From Phallusia mammillata (taxonomy: Eukaryota; Chordata; Ascidiacea; Phlebobranchia; Ascidiidae), in the NCBI GenBank assembly GCA_003260075.1, contig QLIY01000268.1, positions 1-64,000 on the forward strand: 64,000 nucleotides of DNA, read 5' to 3'. This document shows positions 1-15,710 of the stretch, piece by piece. Each line of letters begins with the position of its first letter. Position 1 is the first letter of the stretch. A program made the position numbers and the translations under genes. The notes under the pieces were generated by a model. That model was not told where the DNA came from and searched no databases. It was given only the letters and a program-made list of their open reading frames with translations.

Positions 1-111
1 GAATATTCCAAATTTATTCCGGAATAGAAGTGTTTGGATCGCAAAAATAAAACTTGCCCAAGGTTCATTTTGAATCAAATTGTAATAAATGTCATTAGTT
101 TTCAGTACTGA

Positions 112-530
112 TTATTTGTGGTTCTTTAAGGTCGGTCCGTGATATAAAATTTTAGTTTCAAACCGGTCCGCAGGACAAAAAAGGTTGCCGACCCCTGCTT
201 TAGGGTATTTTGCGGGGACCGCGAAAAGGTGGAANGAAAAGGTGCAAGTAATTCTATATTTATATTTGGCGTCAGTTTGTGCCACTAAATAAAAGTTTAA
301 ATCAAAGTGAAAGCGATGAACCACCGTCTCCATTGCTAAACAATAGGCTTTATTGCATGACAACCAACTAAAATGCCATTGTTCGCGCACAATTGTAATG
401 CTTTTGTCTTGTCTGTGATGTCACATTCAGGCTTGCGGACCGCGAGCCCTCGAAATAATGGCAAAGGGACCGTTTAGAAAAAATAACGAAAATGTTTGAG
501 AAAAACTGGGTTAACGCAACCGAGATAAAT
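112..530. mobile_element. Decayed hAT-like MITE sequence
   Basis: The end at about 495-512 (gtttgagaaaaactgg) resembles the usual hAT terminus gtttgagaaccactg seen intact elsewhere in the window. The interior (rggaccg, cgcgagccctcgaaataatggc) matches the MITEs at 19232-19638 and 41579-41999. The left part includes another element end at about 170-195 (gccgacccctg). An N at 236 interrupts it. No target duplication can be recovered, so the limits are approximate. Confidence 0.45.
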
Positions 531-1138
531 TTTGTCAGGGATTGTGTATCATAAAATATGGCAACCCAAGCTTAGATACTGCTGAAACACTAACTGGGCT
601 CCACGTGTGGAAACAAAGGAAACCGAGAAAGCAGGCCACACACGTCACAAGGTTGGCAGTTATGTCGCAACAATGGACGTATGGTGCAATGGTAACAACG
701 GCGGGAAAGTTTTTTGCTATTGGGGAGTGTGAACAAACTGGCGCCATTTTGTATTCTTGGTTTTAGGAAGGTAAGTAATAGTGTGTACGCTCTTACAAGG
801 AATTTGTGGTTACTTTTAAACTCTAAATGCGTAAAAACACTCCAATGGGATACAATATTCAATGTTAGAAGTTGATTCTGCCGAAGTATAAAGTTCTGGC
901 TAAAAATGTTTGCTCCTACTCCTGGACTCCACTGTCCTGTTTTAACATATATGCTCAAAAACTTTATTCAGCTTCGAATTTTTAACACAGTTAAGAGACC
1001 TAGCCATATTGCGACTCAACTGACTCCCAATACAAAACACTTCTCTTTTAAATGAAACTTTTTCTGCGAAATAAAAACCACAAAGCTGAGCAATAGCCTT
1101 TTTATTTTCAGTATAAACTCAACCTAAAACCTACTACN

Positions 1139-1501
1139 GGCATCGTCAGTTTCCGTCTAAAAAGAAAAGAACGATAAAAACACATAAAAGCTAAAACGGT
1201 AAAATACTACGGTAAAATACAGCCGCAAAATCAGACTAAAGCGATGAAAAACGCACGACCCCTTATCACTTAATGACGTCATCGCCTTCTAACGTGTGTT
1301 AGTTTTTTCGCTTGCTACCGGCGCCTTTATTGCCACCCCTTTTTAACAGTCAGTTAGCTTTGGTGTTAGTTGCAGACCTTCTCCATTGTTTTTCATCGCT
1401 TTAGTCTGATTTTGCGGCTGTATTTTACCGTAGTATTTTACCGTTTTAGCTTTTATGTGTTTTTATCGTTCTTTTCTTTTTAGACGGAAACTGACGATGC
1501 C
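1139..1501. repeat. Perfect 114-bp inverted repeat with 135-bp loop
   Basis: Bases 1139-1252 are the exact reverse complement of 1388-1501. The 135-bp loop (1253-1387) carries a TGACGTCA palindrome at 1274-1281. The left arm begins on the base after the single N at 1138. The arms therefore either form a real recent palindrome or were created when one read was joined in reverse orientation. No coding content is seen in the arms. Confidence 0.85.
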
Positions 1502-1736
1502 CAAATAGGCGAAATTAATATTTCTGTTTTTCAAAAATAAAACATTACACTGACGCTGATCGTCTGCTGCTCTTTTTGAGTACATTTTGTATATATCTGA
1601 TAAGTGTAGACAGATCCGTCGGTCACTGCCCTGTCACACAGGCTGATTCTTGTAGTCTACTATGACATTACACTTACGTTTTTTAATTTAACGATTTATA
1701 ATGGCCTGCAACAAAAACAACTTGAACCACGTTGAT

Positions 1737-3845
1737 CACAAAAGTAGTTAGTGTAACGCTACATCATTTCAACATGCAAAGGAATATTTTCAATGCAGCC
1801 ATGCTATCCCCCCCCCCCCCGTTTTTGCTAACAAAATGACAAATTATTCTGCAAGCTTACAACGCTTTTGCTGTTATAGTAAAGTTCATTAAGCTTTTTT
1901 ATTCAAAACTTACACAATTACACTTTCCAGGGAGTCGAACCGGAACTGAACCCGAACCCGCGAACCGGTTTGAGCGGTTAATTTCATTAAACTCGAACCG
2001 AGCCCGAACCGCTAATTACGATTTTCTGCAAACCCGAGCCGGAGTTGAACCCCATATTTTGTTTGGCGTTGGACCCTAACCGGAACCGAACTAGTAAAAA
2101 AGCAGTCTGTATTATATTTCGCGATTTTTTACAAAACAGCGCACTGAAGAATACGGTAGAGTTACTAACACTGAGCATAGGCTTAGGCCCGGTCTCAGAA
2201 CTTCTGGTAGGTGGCGCAACGGAGCATAGGCGGTTTTGTGCTGTTACAGCAAATCGGGTTTTTGGTAAGAATAATTGCCGAGTCAGCACCATAAACGCCT
2301 ACNGGAGCCGCATGCGGCCCCGAAAACCGAGTTTGAGAACCACTGCTTTAAACCATGCACAAATTTGTCGCGGGTAACCTCTAAGCAAATACCATTAAAA
2401 TATTAATCAATCAATCAATCGTTTATTTTTACCCGCGAACGCAAATATTAAATTGAAAAGAAAAGTGGTGGTAAGGAGGCATCGATTAACCTTTCGGTTT
2501 TCGAGTCAAGATGAAAAATCTTTCTTTCTAAGAGGAAAGTACCACTGGTACACATTTTAATCAATATGCATAATATTCTTAATTGGTGCTGCAAGTATGT
2601 TTGACCGTATTTAATATAACTACGTCTGGTAAAGAAAAAATAAATTTCCTTTCAAGTAACTTTAATTATAGACCTAACTTTTGCGAATCGTCAATATTTC
2701 CCTAGACATTTATTTTATCCTACTACGTGGCAAATTTAAATGATAAGTTGGTATTGTGAAAAAGTTTCCAATCGTGGGTATAACATTTTCATGCCAAGTG
2801 GATGCCTGAAACTTCGTCACCAGGCGGTATCCTACCCCCCCCCCCAGAGCGTCCAAGTGGTACGAGATCGCAAAAAGGTTGGGAACCCCTGAATTCTAAT
2901 CCATCACGGTTAGTTTACAAGAGCACAAAAGTAGTAAGTGTACGATTATCTCATTTCAACATGCAAGTGCATATTTTTATTGCAGCCATGCTATTTCCCC
3001 CAACGTTTTTGTTGACAAAACAACAAATCATTCTGTAACATTACAACGCTTTTGCTGTTATAATAAAGTTAATTCATCTTTTTCATTCAAAACTTACCCA
3101 ATTACACTTTAAAGGCCAGTTTACACTGAGCGTAGCGTAGCGAAGCAAAGCGAAGTTGGGCGAAGTTGAAAAATTTACGACTGTACAGGAACCTTCGCCC
3201 AACTTTTTCGCTACGCTCACGAAACCTCGGCGAATTCGCCCGATATCGCCCGAGTTCGCCCGAATAATGTAAACAGCCCCATTGAAATCCATTGTAGCGA
3301 AACGTTCGCTCAACTTCGCCCAACTTCGCTACGCTACGCTCAGTATAAACGGGCCTTAAACCATGCACAGATTTGTTGCGAATAACCTCTAAGCAAATGA
3401 TTCATCAATTATCGTTTATTTCAATTAATCAATTAATCGTTTATTTTTACCCGCGAACTCAAATATTAAATTGAAAAGAAAAGTGGTGGTCAGGAGTCAT
3501 CGATTAACATTTCGGTTTTCGAGTCATATTGAAAAATCTTTCTTTCTAAGAGGAAAGTACCACTGGTACACATTTTAATTAATATGCATAATATTCCTAA
3601 TTGGTGCTGCAAGTATGTTCGACCGTATTTAATAATTTATGTTACAGCTGGTATAGAAAGAATAAATTTCCTTTCGAGTAAAGTAAAACTTTTGCGAATC
3701 ATCGATATTTCCCTAGACATTTGATTAAACTACTACGTGGCAAATTTAAATGATAAGTTAATATTGTGAAAAACGTTGCCCATCCTGGGAATAACATTTT
3801 CGAGCCAAGTGGATGTCTGAAACTTCGTCACCAGGCGGTTTCCTG
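1737..3845 (+). repeat. Tandem duplication, about 1 kb unit, each copy with a different insertion
   Basis: Copy 1 runs from about 1737 to 2845 and copy 2 from about 2921 to 3845. Shared landmarks are the 'catttcaacatgcaa...gcagccatgctat' block, the 'accatgcac' block, and the 'gtaccactggtacacatttt' block, in the same order. Copy 1 carries a decayed hAT-like insertion (about 1930-2350, with an N at 2303) between the first two landmarks. Copy 2 carries the palindromic MITE at 3113-3356 in the same interval. Copy 1 ends at the C-run 2835-2845. Confidence 0.7.
3113..3356. mobile_element. Palindromic MITE with 3-bp TAA target duplication
   Basis: Terminal inverted repeats AGGCCAGTTTACACTGAGCG and CGCTCAGTATAAACGGGCCT bound a 244-bp near-palindrome rich in GTAGCG and CGAAGTTGGGCG. 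TAA flanks both sides (3110-3112 and 3357-3359). A 3-bp TWA duplication fits the PIF/Harbinger superfamily. The sister copy of the surrounding unit lacks this element at the corresponding place, so it is an insertion rather than old flanking DNA. Confidence 0.65.
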
Positions 3846-4119
3846 TGATGTCATGAATCACAAGTTCCACTTATTCAAGTCCGGATATCATCGCAGTAAG
3901 TCTGAAGTCCCCTGTGGCTGACGACGTGTGCACCTCTTCGTGGAAACACTCGCAAGGTTTAAAGCGATAGTAAACCATCAGAATTCAGGAGAAAGTTGTC
4001 AGAGGTTTTGATTATTTTGGTACTCTTAATTCTTGCTCTTGTCTGTGGCTAAATTTTGTACATTTAACATCAAAGATTTTTGAAAGAAAAACGCTCGAAA
4101 GTGAAAAGTGTGAAGAAAA

Positions 4120-4468
4120 ATGGCAAACGTAGATGACAACTGTTTAACAAAGATGCCCAAATCTCATGGAACTTTGTTCTACCATCAGTTTCCTTTATCG
4201 GCATCAGATGCTGATAGACATTGTAAAAATGCTGATATTACAATGCTGATAGACATTGTAAAGATGCTCACAATGCCAGGTTGGCAGTTTCAAACACACA
4301 GAAATTTTTAGATGCGCTTCTTGGTATACCACCACTACCTACGCAAGAGCTACCCCAGCTGTGTGGAACATCTTGCTATATAGAAGGATTGGATTAACTC
4401 GCACTAACAGCAAGGACAATCCAATGTGGATTACTGGGGAAAAGTTTCAACGTTTTAATTCCTCACAG
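4120..4468 (+). pseudogene. Broken copy of the lectin-like exon
   Basis: This is a near-identical copy of the intact lectin exon at 4635-4946, starting with the same MANVDDNCLTKMP and the same 28-bp leader. It ends at the same splice donor (cctcacag|gt at 4468/4469). It is broken by a short internal duplication of the 'gctgatagacattgta' stretch near 4208-4270, by loss of seven bases next to the 'cacacag' stretch, and by small indels near 4372-4390. The reading frame stops at 4311. The C-run at 4597-4607 separates it from the intact copy. It may be a true tandem pseudo-exon or a divergent second haplotype left in the assembly. Confidence 0.7.
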
Positions 4469-4596
4469 GTATGGACTTTTCTTTTGTTTTCACAGATATG
4501 TGGTGATTAGTGTATTACCCAAATATTGGTAAAATTCACGTGTCTTTCACAAAATATGAACAAAATAGCTACTTACGACTTTTTGAATTTGTTACA

Positions 4597-4607
4597 CCCC
4601 CCCCCCC
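4597..4607 (+). repeat. C-run at duplication junction
   Basis: Eleven C bases lie exactly where the second copy of the lectin-exon block begins: 'gctcgaaagtgaaaagtg' follows the run and also occurs at about 4092. The run therefore marks the breakpoint of this local duplication. Confidence 0.8.
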
Positions 4608-4634
4608 GCTCGAAAGTGAAAAGTGTGAAGAAAA

Positions 4635-5838
4635 ATGGCAAACGTAGATGACAATTGTTTAACAAAGATGCCCCAATCTCATGGAACTTTGTTCTACCAT
4701 CAGTTTCCCTTATCGGCATCAGACGCTGATAGACATTGTAAAGATGCTCACAATGCCAGGTTGGCAGTTTTAAACACACAGGAGCAATTTTTAGATGCGC
4801 TTCTTGGTATACCACCACTACCTACGCAAGAGCTACCCCAGCTATGTGGAACATCTTACTATAGAATTGGATTAACTCGTACCAACAGCAAGGACAATCC
4901 AATGTGGATTACTGGGGTAAAGTTTCAACGTTTTAATTCCTCACAGGTAATGGCTTTTCTTTTACAGATATATGGTGATTAGTGTATATTCCAAATATTG
5001 GTAAATTTCAATTCCCCTAATAAAATATTCACTAAATATAGCTGCTTATGACTTGTGAATCTTTTACAATAAGTGGTTATGTTAATGCATTAAAAAACAG
5101 TTTTGAGTCAAAGAAAAGCGACATAGCTTTCCGATATGTCTTTTGTTTATTTGGTTTGAGGAGGAACTTATTTTTACCATATTTTTTTCTAAACCCCAGA
5201 GGTTAAGACAAGATGAAGAACGACTTAGTGGAGAATCATACGCCGAAATAGTCTGGGATTCAGTTGATGTATTGTTTAGTGATCCAACAGTACCAACAAC
5301 CTTTCTATGCTATAAATCCATTGCTGATTATGGCGACAACTCGCAAGTATCTACAGTAACCGACAGAAGTAGAAACAACGCTGTAACACCATCCAGCTCA
5401 ACCACAACTGTGTCACTTGGAGCCGCTGCAAATGCAGGAATATTAGCAGCTTTTGTTGTCATTGTACTAGCCGTTTTGCTGGTCATGCTACTGCTGTATA
5501 TAGCGAAAAAACAATATTTAAATAAACACGAAAACTCTGCAGTTGCCACAAATCCAGACCCAATCATAAGTCACCACTACATTTCCATTGACGACAACGG
5601 CTACGCAGCAATTGATGGGGATGGCACAGCGCAATTGAATAACGAAAAAGACGAATGCAAAGCTATATCTACTAATGAACGAAGTATCGAAGATGGTACA
5701 ACTGGTGATGTTTATTATTCATCGGTACCTCACATTGCTGAGAAACAGACTTTCAATTCCCTTGATGTGCACGCTCAAGTTAACAAGCCGAAGAAAAAGA
5801 ATGTTTACCGTCAAGTTGAAAAAACTCTAACGGGATGA
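4635..5838 (+). CDS. C-type-lectin-like single-pass membrane receptor
   Basis: Two coding exons are visible, 4635-4946 and 5200-5838, joined in phase 0 by CAG|gtaatg and ccccag|AGG, giving 316 aa. Residues about 15-150 look like a C-type lectin-like domain: an early Cys (DRHCKDA), the LAVLNTQEQF helix, YYRIGLTR, MWITGVKF, and a final FLCYK Cys. The sugar-binding QPD/EPN signature is not seen, so a carbohydrate ligand is not implied. A Ser/Thr-rich stalk precedes a strong membrane segment (ILAAFVVIVLAVLLVMLLLY) and a basic stop-transfer stretch. The roughly 100-aa tail has Tyr motifs: YISI, YAAI, VYYSSV and VYRQV. That arrangement implies the lectin domain outside and signalling inside. No signal peptide precedes MANVDD, so a 5' exon is probably missing; the chosen ATG is only the first in this exon. 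The family is inferred from motifs. Confidence 0.7.
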
Positions 5839-5945
5839 TTAAGCGACAGTTAAAGAATTTTTAATGCAATTTGTGCAATTAATGCAATCAACATTTCCTT
5901 TACACTCTACAGCAAGCAAACATCATCGCTGCAAAGCGACCATGT

Positions 5946-5949
<4 letters not shown>

Positions 5950-5995
<46 letters not shown>
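5950..5995 (+). repeat. 46-base C-run flanked by a direct duplication
   Basis: The run is preceded and followed by the same roughly 34-bp stretch, beginning agcaaacatcatcgctgcaa. The paralogous 3' region at about 7254-7290 has this stretch once and no C-run. The run plus one copy is therefore an insertion relative to the paralogue. Confidence 0.85.
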
Positions 5996-6509
5996 AGCAA
6001 ACATCATCGCTGCAAAGCGACCATGTACTATGTTTGTGTCATTCGCTAAGGTTTAACCGGTGTCCCGATGTAAGCATTGGAAAGCTTATACTTACAATAC
6101 AAGACTGGTCTTTCAAATAATCGTGTAACATAGTCCAAGTTTTGGTGTCTTTTTTGTTATGATGCTCGAGAAAAGTCCGCTTTTTAAACAATGTGAAGAC
6201 TTGCTTAACATTCAGACCACATTTCAGTTTCAAAGGTTGAGGTTTTGGTCGAGTTAAGATAGTAAAAACTTGGAATAGGTTTCTGGTAGTTAACGCATAC
6301 GCTCGCACATGCAAGAAAAAAAAGTAGATCGCGGCATTCTTGTCACAGTTTTTTTTTAATCAGCGGAACTACTATCTGTACAAGTAGATTTCTTTGTTGT
6401 AGTCTCTGACTGGATGCTGTCAATGGTCTACGTTCAGTGACTTTTACGTAAAACTTCGCCATTATAAAACTCTATAAAAACCTGTGGTAACATCAACTTA
6501 TCAACTATC

Positions 6510-6510
<1 letters not shown>

Positions 6511-6584
<74 letters not shown>
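6511..6584 (+). repeat. 74-base C-run
   Basis: Pure C lies between 'caactatca' and 'acttaatac'. The paralogous region near 7780-7795 reads straight through (tatctatcaacttaatac). Here the C-run is thus a clean insertion without an obvious flanking duplication. Confidence 0.85.
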
Positions 6585-6825
6585 ACTTAATACAATATGC
6601 TTTAACTGATGAGGTTAAAATATTTTCATTAAAAATTTTAACAAACCGTTCCACTATCATGAATGGACGTGGCAAAGTAAAAAAAGAAATACTTGTTGAC
6701 AAACGTCTAGTGCTGAAAAATTCCACTGCTATCTGCATGGCAATAAAGCGCAAAGGAACTTTAGTATTGTATTTAAATATATGTAACGGATTATACGAGA
6801 ATATTTTACATGTTTCCCCCCCCCC

Positions 6826-6890
6826 AAGCCGAAGAAAAAAGACAATGTATACCGTGAAGTTGAAAAAACTCGGTTAAGCGACAGTTAAAT
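6826..6890 (+). pseudogene. Fragment of receptor tail between two C-runs
   Basis: These 65 bases encode the end of the receptor tail (PKKKDNVYREVEKT, then a frame difference) and the start of the 3' region. They are bounded by C-runs 6816-6825 and 6891-6902. They match 7131-7195 and read as a short duplicated piece, not a gene. Confidence 0.7.
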
Positions 6891-6902
6891 CCCCCCCCCC
6901 CC

Positions 6903-7185
6903 AGACCCAATCATAAGTCACCACTACATTTCCAATGACGACAACGCCTACGCAGTAATTGGGGATGGCACAGCGCAATTGAATTACGAAAAAGACGAAT
7001 GCAGACCTACATCTACTAATGAAGGACGTATCGAAGATGGTACATCTGGTGATGTTTATTATTCAGCGGTACCTCACATGGCTGAGAAACAGACTTTCAA
7101 TTCCCTAGATGTGTACACTCAAGTTAACAAGCCGAAGAAAAAAGACAATGTATACCGTGAAGTTGAAAAAACTCGGGACGATTAA
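6903..7185 (+). pseudogene. Partial second copy of the receptor cytoplasmic tail
   Basis: The frame starts directly after the C-run 6891-6902 and encodes about 93 residues matching the tail of the 4635-5838 receptor, ending at TAA 7183-7185. Changes include YISN for YISI, NAYAVI for NGYAAI, and VYREVEKTRDD for VYRQVEKTLTG. The lectin domain, stalk and membrane segment are absent. It could be a truncated paralogue, or the 3' end of a second allele or gene whose 5' part is lost at the C-run. The open frame is intact, so it may belong to an expressed gene not fully assembled. Confidence 0.65.
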
Positions 7186-8083
7186 GCGACAGTTAAAGAA
7201 TTTTTAATGCAATTTGTGCAATTAATGCAATCAACATTTCCTTTACACTCTACAGCAAGCAAACATCATCGCTGCAAAGCGACCATGTACTGTGTTTGTG
7301 TCATTATTGTCGCTGAGGTTTAACCGGTGTCCCGATGTAAGGATTGGAAAGCTTATACTTGTACAATACAAGACTGGTCTTTCAAATAATCGTGTAACAT
7401 AGTCCAAGTTTTGGTGTCTTTTTTGCTATGATGCTCAAGAAAAGTCCGCTTTTTAAACAATGTGAAGCCTTGCTTAATATTCAGGCCACATTTCAGTCTC
7501 AAAGTTAGCGAGGTTGAGGTTTTGGGCGAGTTAAGGTAATAAAAACTACTTGGAATAGGTTTATGGTAGTTGTCGCACACGCTCGCACATGTAAGAAAAA
7601 AAAGTAGATCGCGGCATTCCTGTCACAGTTTTTTAAAATTAGCGGAACTACTATCTGTACAAGTAGATTTCTTTGTTGTAGTCTTTGACTGGATGATGTC
7701 AAAGGTCTAAGTTCAGTGACTTTTACGTAAAACTTCGCCATTATAAAACTCTATAAAACCTGTGTAAACATCAACTTATTATCTATCAACTTAATACAAT
7801 ATGTTTTAACTGATGAGGTTAAAATATATTCATTATAATAATTTTAACAAACCGTTTCACCATCATGAATGGACGTGGCAAAGTAAAAAGTAAGAAATAT
7901 TTGTTGACAAACGTCTAGTGCTGAAAAAATCCACTGCCATCTGCATGGCAGTAAAGCGCAAACGAAACTCTTTGTCCAACTTTTTAAAGTATTGTATTTG
8001 AATATATGTAATGTATTATGCGAGAATATTTTACATGCTTATATATGACATATATGACAAGCTCCTGGATGCAAATTTTTAGT

Positions 8084-10860
<2,777 letters not shown>

Positions 10861-12949
10861 TGCTTGGGATCGGTCAATTTTTAGTTAAAACGCAACAAAC
10901 ACGCTGTTTTTCTAGGACAAGATTTAGACAAACCACCATTATACGTTTGTCAATGAAAGCGTCACTTATTTATCGGAAATTATTTTGCTTGAATTGACTT
11001 AGAAGAAATATTATAAAGATATCCTACCAAAATTAGACTTAATTAACATTCCTTAGTACCAACACTTATATTCGTTGAACAACGACACCGAAATGCGAAT
11101 CGTGTAGTGGCAACGGGAATAATTTTAACTGAGCGCTGAAACACTTGCTTAGTTGCTAATTAAATCAATGAGTTAAAAAGTAATAAAGCAACCCACATTG
11201 TCTAAAAACTTTAATTCGTTTTTTTATATTTTAGTAGTGCACCCAAGTTCTAAATATAGTTGTGACTTTAACTTGAGAGCAAACTATATGCCTCCAGTTT
11301 ACTTCGATCTTTGTTGCACGTCTAGTATTCGTCATTTTTTTAATATAAGTGTTCTATTTCAAAGAATTACAACAAGAAATAAAAAACGATTCTTTATTGT
11401 TCTAGACTAGACAGCCAAACATTTTACCCTGTGTCCAATACACTTGCAAACTAGATCCAAATACCACAAAGACCACACAATAAATATGTTTTGCAAACAT
11501 ATGTTTTGCGCTGGAAACGCGTTTCCTCCAAAACGGAAATGCGCATAGACAGAAATTATTATCCTTTTCCTGTACATTTTGCAGCTTAAGCAGAAACTAA
11601 ACAGAACGCAAGCGCCTTACAGCGCTGTGCTATACCATATATGGCCACAAAACGCCCAGACGTTTACTGCTGTGCAACATGATATATGCCCCTATTTCCG
11701 CCCGTTAGGGCTGCAGTGCATAGCATGGAACGAATCAACGGTTAAACTGAAAATTTGTAATAATGATCCAGAATATGGAAACATTTGCCGAAAGTTAAAA
11801 ATAGTCAAAAACAAGCATGGGATACTAGGGTAGAAGAGTAGCAGCTGCATCTTTTAGTAGAAGCTAATCCCCATACGTGACAAGAGAAGTTGGGGATTTG
11901 GCTAAAATGAGCGGCAAGAAGCCAACATGGGCGGATACCAGTCAACCCCGAAAAAGAATTTCTAACAAACATTGTAAAAGAGTAAATGATCAGCATTCTC
12001 GTGTATGCAATGAAGCTGTGATATTAAGTAATATTGCACAACTTTTCACTACTCCGCATTATTGTACACATTTTTACCTCAACATTTTGCAACATCGATA
12101 AAGCTCAACGTTGTTGAAGCCTACAACTGCTGGTGTCTGGAAATCATACGCAACTGAAAAGAAATTTCTATTCGGCGTATAATTGTAAACAGCAACTTGC
12201 CGATCGGTATGTGCAAGATCACAAATGTACTGTTGTTATAGTCACACATACAAAAAAACTTGTTAATAAGAAGTTGAACAGTTACATGTACGTTCATGGC
12301 AAAATTTTCATCAACTGTGTCATGCAAGTTTTTTATGGCCACATTTATTAATAAATTTGTCGTTCCATTTCAGTTCCATTACAGTTGAAAGTGTGATTTA
12401 TTCCATAAGTTAACATATAAGTTACCAAACACCGGCAAAAGTCTTCCGGCATATTTTAACACTGATGTAATTATAACATTACCAATGTAAACATTGCGCT
12501 ACAACCTTGTCCAGTGTTCGTAACTATCTTTGAAACTATTGAATTACACGCTTGTATACAATATGAACAAACATTTTCAGCGCAAAAATGTTTCTTATGC
12601 ATGTGTGGAATAATAAGTTTTGCAAAAGTGCCAAAATAGGTATATTTAAAATATGTTTTATCTTCTTCTGTTTCACCAAAACGGGCGAAAGCCTTTTGCT
12701 GTTGCAAATGCAATAAAGGCGCATTGACTGATGTGTTTGATGTCTCAGCTGAGTCTAATATACACTATGTATCAAGAAAGCAAATAACAACCACCTACTC
12801 CAATGTATACGCTGGAAATTAATTTTACAGATAAGGTATTTTTACATATAACTTGTATTTTAAGGATACATTGTGGTGAAAGTAAAATGTGTTTACACTG
12901 GTATCTTGGGCAGATAAACAATATTACAGAACGTAAGTTTACATGCAAC
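10861..12949. other. Spacer upstream of actin A
   Basis: This is the 5' region of gene A, up to the 3' flank of gene B. It holds a perfect CArG box at 11635-11644. No exon or RNA gene is recognised; the frames here are short and featureless. Confidence 0.6.
11635..11644 (-). promoter_or_regulatory. CArG box upstream of actin A
   Basis: CCATATATGG is a perfect serum response factor site, 775 bp before the start codon. It is followed on the + strand by CCACAAAA, which parallels the TCATAAAA beside the CArG boxes of genes D and G and the TCACAAAA at gene F. Binding is inferred from the motif alone. Confidence 0.6.
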
Positions 12950-13092
12950 GTTTAATCGGAATTCGGTTTCAAAAGCATCGTTGTGGCATAAGCTTTCAAA
13001 CCTTACGATTCAAAGCCCCCCCCCCCGTTTAATCGGAATTCGGTTTCAAAAGCATCGTTGTGGCATAAGCTTTTAAACCTTACGATTCAAAG
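12950..13092 (+). repeat. 66-bp tandem duplication split by a C-run
   Basis: Bases 12950-13015 and 13027-13092 are the same 66-bp sequence with one mismatch, separated by eleven C (13016-13026). The right copy abuts the stop codon of actin B, so the sequence is its 3' untranslated region. Confidence 0.85.

Positions 13093-15710
<2,618 letters not shown>

Larger units (their letters stand above)
1..4090. other. Repeat-rich spacer, no gene
   Basis: No coding exon is recognisable here. The stretch holds decayed hAT-like sequence at about 110-520, a perfect inverted repeat at 1139-1501, two copies of a roughly 1 kb unit (about 1737-2845 and 2921-3845), and C-runs at 1808-1820 and 2835-2845. Single N bases occur at 236, 1138 and 2303. 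The first N joins two copies of a short GAAAAGGTG stretch. Predicted reading frames here are short and lack any family signature. The last 200 bases may be upstream or intron sequence of the lectin-like gene. Confidence 0.6.
5839..8040 (+). repeat. Duplicated 3' regions of the receptor gene
   Basis: Sequence after the first stop (about 5839-6810) and after the second stop (7186-8040) is closely similar throughout, with shared blocks such as 'gacagttaaagaatttttaatg', 'cgtgtaacatagtccaag' and 'aaaagtccgctttttaaac'. The duplicated unit therefore spans the tail exon and nearly 1 kb of 3' sequence. Long frames on the - strand in this region are non-coding shadows. Confidence 0.75.

Noticed and set aside
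4018-4053. Hydrophobic stretch (VLIILVLLILALVCG) upstream of the lectin exons, like a signal peptide
   Set aside because: There is no in-frame ATG, and a stop follows at once without a good splice donor before it. The broken lectin copy starts 67 bp later with its own leader. It may still be a remnant, but it cannot be called an exon.
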